Source: Anaerolineae bacterium (GTDB lineage: Bacteria > Chloroflexota > Anaerolineae > SpSt-313). From it: a stretch of 7,587 nt of DNA. The notes under the pieces are model-generated. The model had not been told where the DNA came from. It was given only the letters and a program-made list of their open reading frames with translations, and did not search any database. How positions within the stretch are numbered: the first letter of the stretch is position 1; every line of letters starts with the position of its first letter. Shown here one piece after another: positions 6,888-7,587 of the stretch. The stretch is from the NCBI GenBank assembly GCA_023511475.1, contig JAIMBM010000135.1:1-7587 (forward strand), in the 5' to 3' direction. Both the position numbers and the translations under genes were made by a program.

Positions 6888-6917
6888 ATTGTATACCGTG
6901 ATTGCGGAGCCTGTCAA
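6888..6917 (-). promoter_or_regulatory. Promoter of the saccharopine dehydrogenase-family gene
   Basis: Read on the minus strand, a perfect TTGACA (6917-6912) is followed by 18 bases and TACAAT (6893-6888). A shorter reading uses TATACA with a 16-base spacer. Transcription would begin near 6881, giving a leader of about 85 bases with no riboswitch-like structure that I recognise. Confidence 0.65.
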
Positions 6918-6941
6918 TGGGCGATTGTAGCCCCATGCACC

Positions 6942-6971
6942 TTGACGCGATTTGCACCTTCAGTGTATCAT
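6942..6971 (+). promoter_or_regulatory. Possible forward promoter upstream of the repeats and RAYT
   Basis: TTGACG (6942-6947), an 18-base spacer and TATCAT (6966-6971) resemble a sigma70 promoter pointing toward the RAYT start 280 bases away. It is back to back with the minus-strand promoter. The match is moderate and could be chance, although this stretch is AT-richer than its surroundings. Confidence 0.35.
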
Positions 6972-7011
6972 TGCATTGGCAGGCTCGCCCACATCCTCAT
7001 TCGGGGTCATT

Positions 7012-7050
7012 GGTAGGGCAGCTTTCTAAGCCGCCGGGGATGGCGCTCCG
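7012..7050 (+). repeat. GTAG-headed palindromic repeat, copy 1
   Basis: A 39-base unit beginning GGTAGGGCAGC and ending ATGGCGCTCCG. It matches copy 2 (7077-7115) at 36 of 39 positions, offset by 65 bases. The stem GGCAGCTT/AAGCCGCC contains one A-C mismatch, so this copy is slightly degraded. GTAG is at 7013-7016. Confidence 0.85.
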
Positions 7051-7076
7051 GACCCACCGACCGACATCGGCGGATC

Positions 7077-7115
7077 GGTAGGGCGGCTTTCCAAGCCGCC
7101 GGGCATGGCGCTCCG
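7077..7115 (+). repeat. GTAG-headed palindromic repeat, copy 2
   Basis: Same 39-base unit as copy 1, with an intact 8-bp stem GGCGGCTT/AAGCCGCC and a TCC loop. GTAG is at 7078-7081, directly 5' of the stem. Both copies are in the same orientation, as in paired REP arrangements beside RAYT genes. The rest of 7116-7249 holds only short GC hairpins (for example CCGGG/CCCGG at 7163-7180) and no gene. Confidence 0.85.
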
Positions 7116-7249
7116 CGCGGGTCAAGGCGCCACATCGGCCCATGAAACCGCGGTTCTGCGGACCGGGTAATGACGCCCGGCCCCACATTGCAGTCGGGGA
7201 GAAGAGCACTGCGCCTCAGGGCACGCGACGTAGCGAAGGCAAGGCATCC

Positions 7250-7396
7250 ATGCGCACATTCCGCCGCTTCTATGTCCCCAATGCTATCGTTTTCATCACA
7301 GCCGTGACCCACAACCGGGCACCGTACCTTGCGGCGGAAGATGATGTCAGGCTCCTCTGGCAGACTCTCCGGGCGGTGCAGGCGATCCACCCCTAC
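7250..7396 (+). pseudogene. N-terminal fragment of a REP-associated tyrosine transposase (RAYT, Y1/IS200-like)
   Basis: From ATG 7250 the frame begins MRTFRRFYVPNAIVFITAVT and continues through a helix-rich stretch to QAIHPY (44-49). This resembles the start of the Y1-transposase/RAYT family, which cuts single-stranded DNA at REP hairpins. In that family the next segment should lead into the HxH (usually 'PDHFH') metal-binding motif, with the catalytic Tyr further on. Neither is present in any frame. After 7396 the reading becomes CRQVQGRTALF and then Pro/Arg low complexity, although no stop codon occurs before the window end. AAGG (7241-7244) is a weak ribosome site. Either a repeat interrupts the gene, or the contig is wrongly joined here. 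The family call rests on remembered family sequence, not a search. Confidence 0.7.
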
Positions 7397-7436
7397 TGCC
7401 GACAGGTTCAGGGGCGGACAGCCCTCTTCGCTCGCA

Positions 7437-7503
7437 GGGCAAGGGCATTGCCCATCGAGGGACCCCCACCCCTAACCCCGCCCCCGCCGCGGCGGGGGCG
7501 GGG
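7437..7503. repeat. GC palindromes after the RAYT fragment
   Basis: Two structures lie here. One is a short hairpin GGGCAA/TTGCCC (7437-7442 with 7448-7453). The other is a perfect 28-base palindrome (7476-7489 with 7490-7503, arm CCCCGCCCCCGCCG), preceded by CCCCCACCCCTAA and followed by AAT. The layout, a C-rich lead-in plus a palindrome plus AAT, recalls dispersed intergenic repeats in high-GC genomes and resembles the left-end hairpin. Confidence 0.65.
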
Positions 7504-7527
7504 AATCCTAATAATGGGGGTGTGCCC

Positions 7528-7587
7528 GGGGGGGGGGGGGGGGCCGCGGCCCCCCCCGGCGAAAAAAACCCCCCCCCCCCCCCCCCC
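7528..7587. other. Homopolymer-rich contig end, probably artefact
   Basis: A run of 16 G (7528-7543), a CCGCGG block, a C-rich run, seven A and finally 19 C fill the last 60 bases. Such clean poly-G and poly-C runs are typical of sequencing or assembly failure at GC-rich hairpins. They should not be interpreted biologically, and the region from about 7400 deserves caution. Confidence 0.8.

Noticed and set aside
5987..6901. A 304-codon plus-strand open frame opposite the saccharopine dehydrogenase-family gene
   Set aside because: It is a shadow of the minus-strand gene, with His/Arg/Ala-rich translation and no family features.
7012..7115. The two direct repeats as a CRISPR array
   Set aside because: Only two units occur, the 'spacer' of 26 bases is part of the intergenic region, no cas gene is near, and the unit has REP features (GTAG plus hairpin).
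7007..7390. A 127-codon minus-strand open frame over the repeats and RAYT start
   Set aside because: It crosses two hairpin repeats and lies antisense to recognisable RAYT sequence. Nothing in its translation looks like a known protein.

Overview
The window is a 7.6 kb piece of a GC-rich bacterial chromosome. A Chloroflexota-like origin is inferred, not proven. It rests on GC-rich codon use, a transcription-terminating T-box leader on ileS, a lipoprotein with a long Pro/Thr/Ala linker, and GTAG-headed palindromic repeats. Both ends look like assembly break points. The left end opens in a perfect hairpin repeat. The right end runs into GC palindromes and then poly-G and poly-C runs that look artefactual.

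Layout from left to right: (1) a hairpin repeat; (2) a promoter and a 64-residue ferredoxin-like 4Fe-4S protein; (3) a second promoter and a T-box riboswitch leader; (4) ileS, encoding a 1121-residue isoleucyl-tRNA synthetase with two altered catalytic signatures (GVHH for HIGH, PMHKS for KMSKS); (5) a roughly 250 bp gap packed with nested hairpins of REP type; (6) a secreted lipoprotein with Asp-box (BNR) repeats, probably a beta-propeller; (7) a GC hairpin between converging genes; (8) on the minus strand, a saccharopine-dehydrogenase-family oxidoreductase with its own promoter; (9) a 450 bp intergenic stretch with two near-identical GTAG-headed palindromes; (10) the N-terminal 49 codons of a REP-associated tyrosine transposase (RAYT, Y1/IS200-like), after which the family similarity stops.

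The best-supported functional unit is the T-box plus ileS. The leader carries an ATC specifier, a TGGT acceptor-pairing bulge that fits the ACCA end of tRNA-Ile, and antiterminator and terminator helices that share one strand. Uncharged tRNA-Ile should therefore switch the synthetase gene on. The enzyme belongs to the divergent group with a GxHH active-site signature, a feature linked in published work on IleRS2 enzymes to strong resistance to mupirocin. The second unit is a likely RAYT/REP pair: a RAYT start preceded by two copies of a GTAG palindrome, with a third copy inside the hairpin cluster 2.7 kb away. I see no defence system, CRISPR array, rRNA or tRNA gene here.
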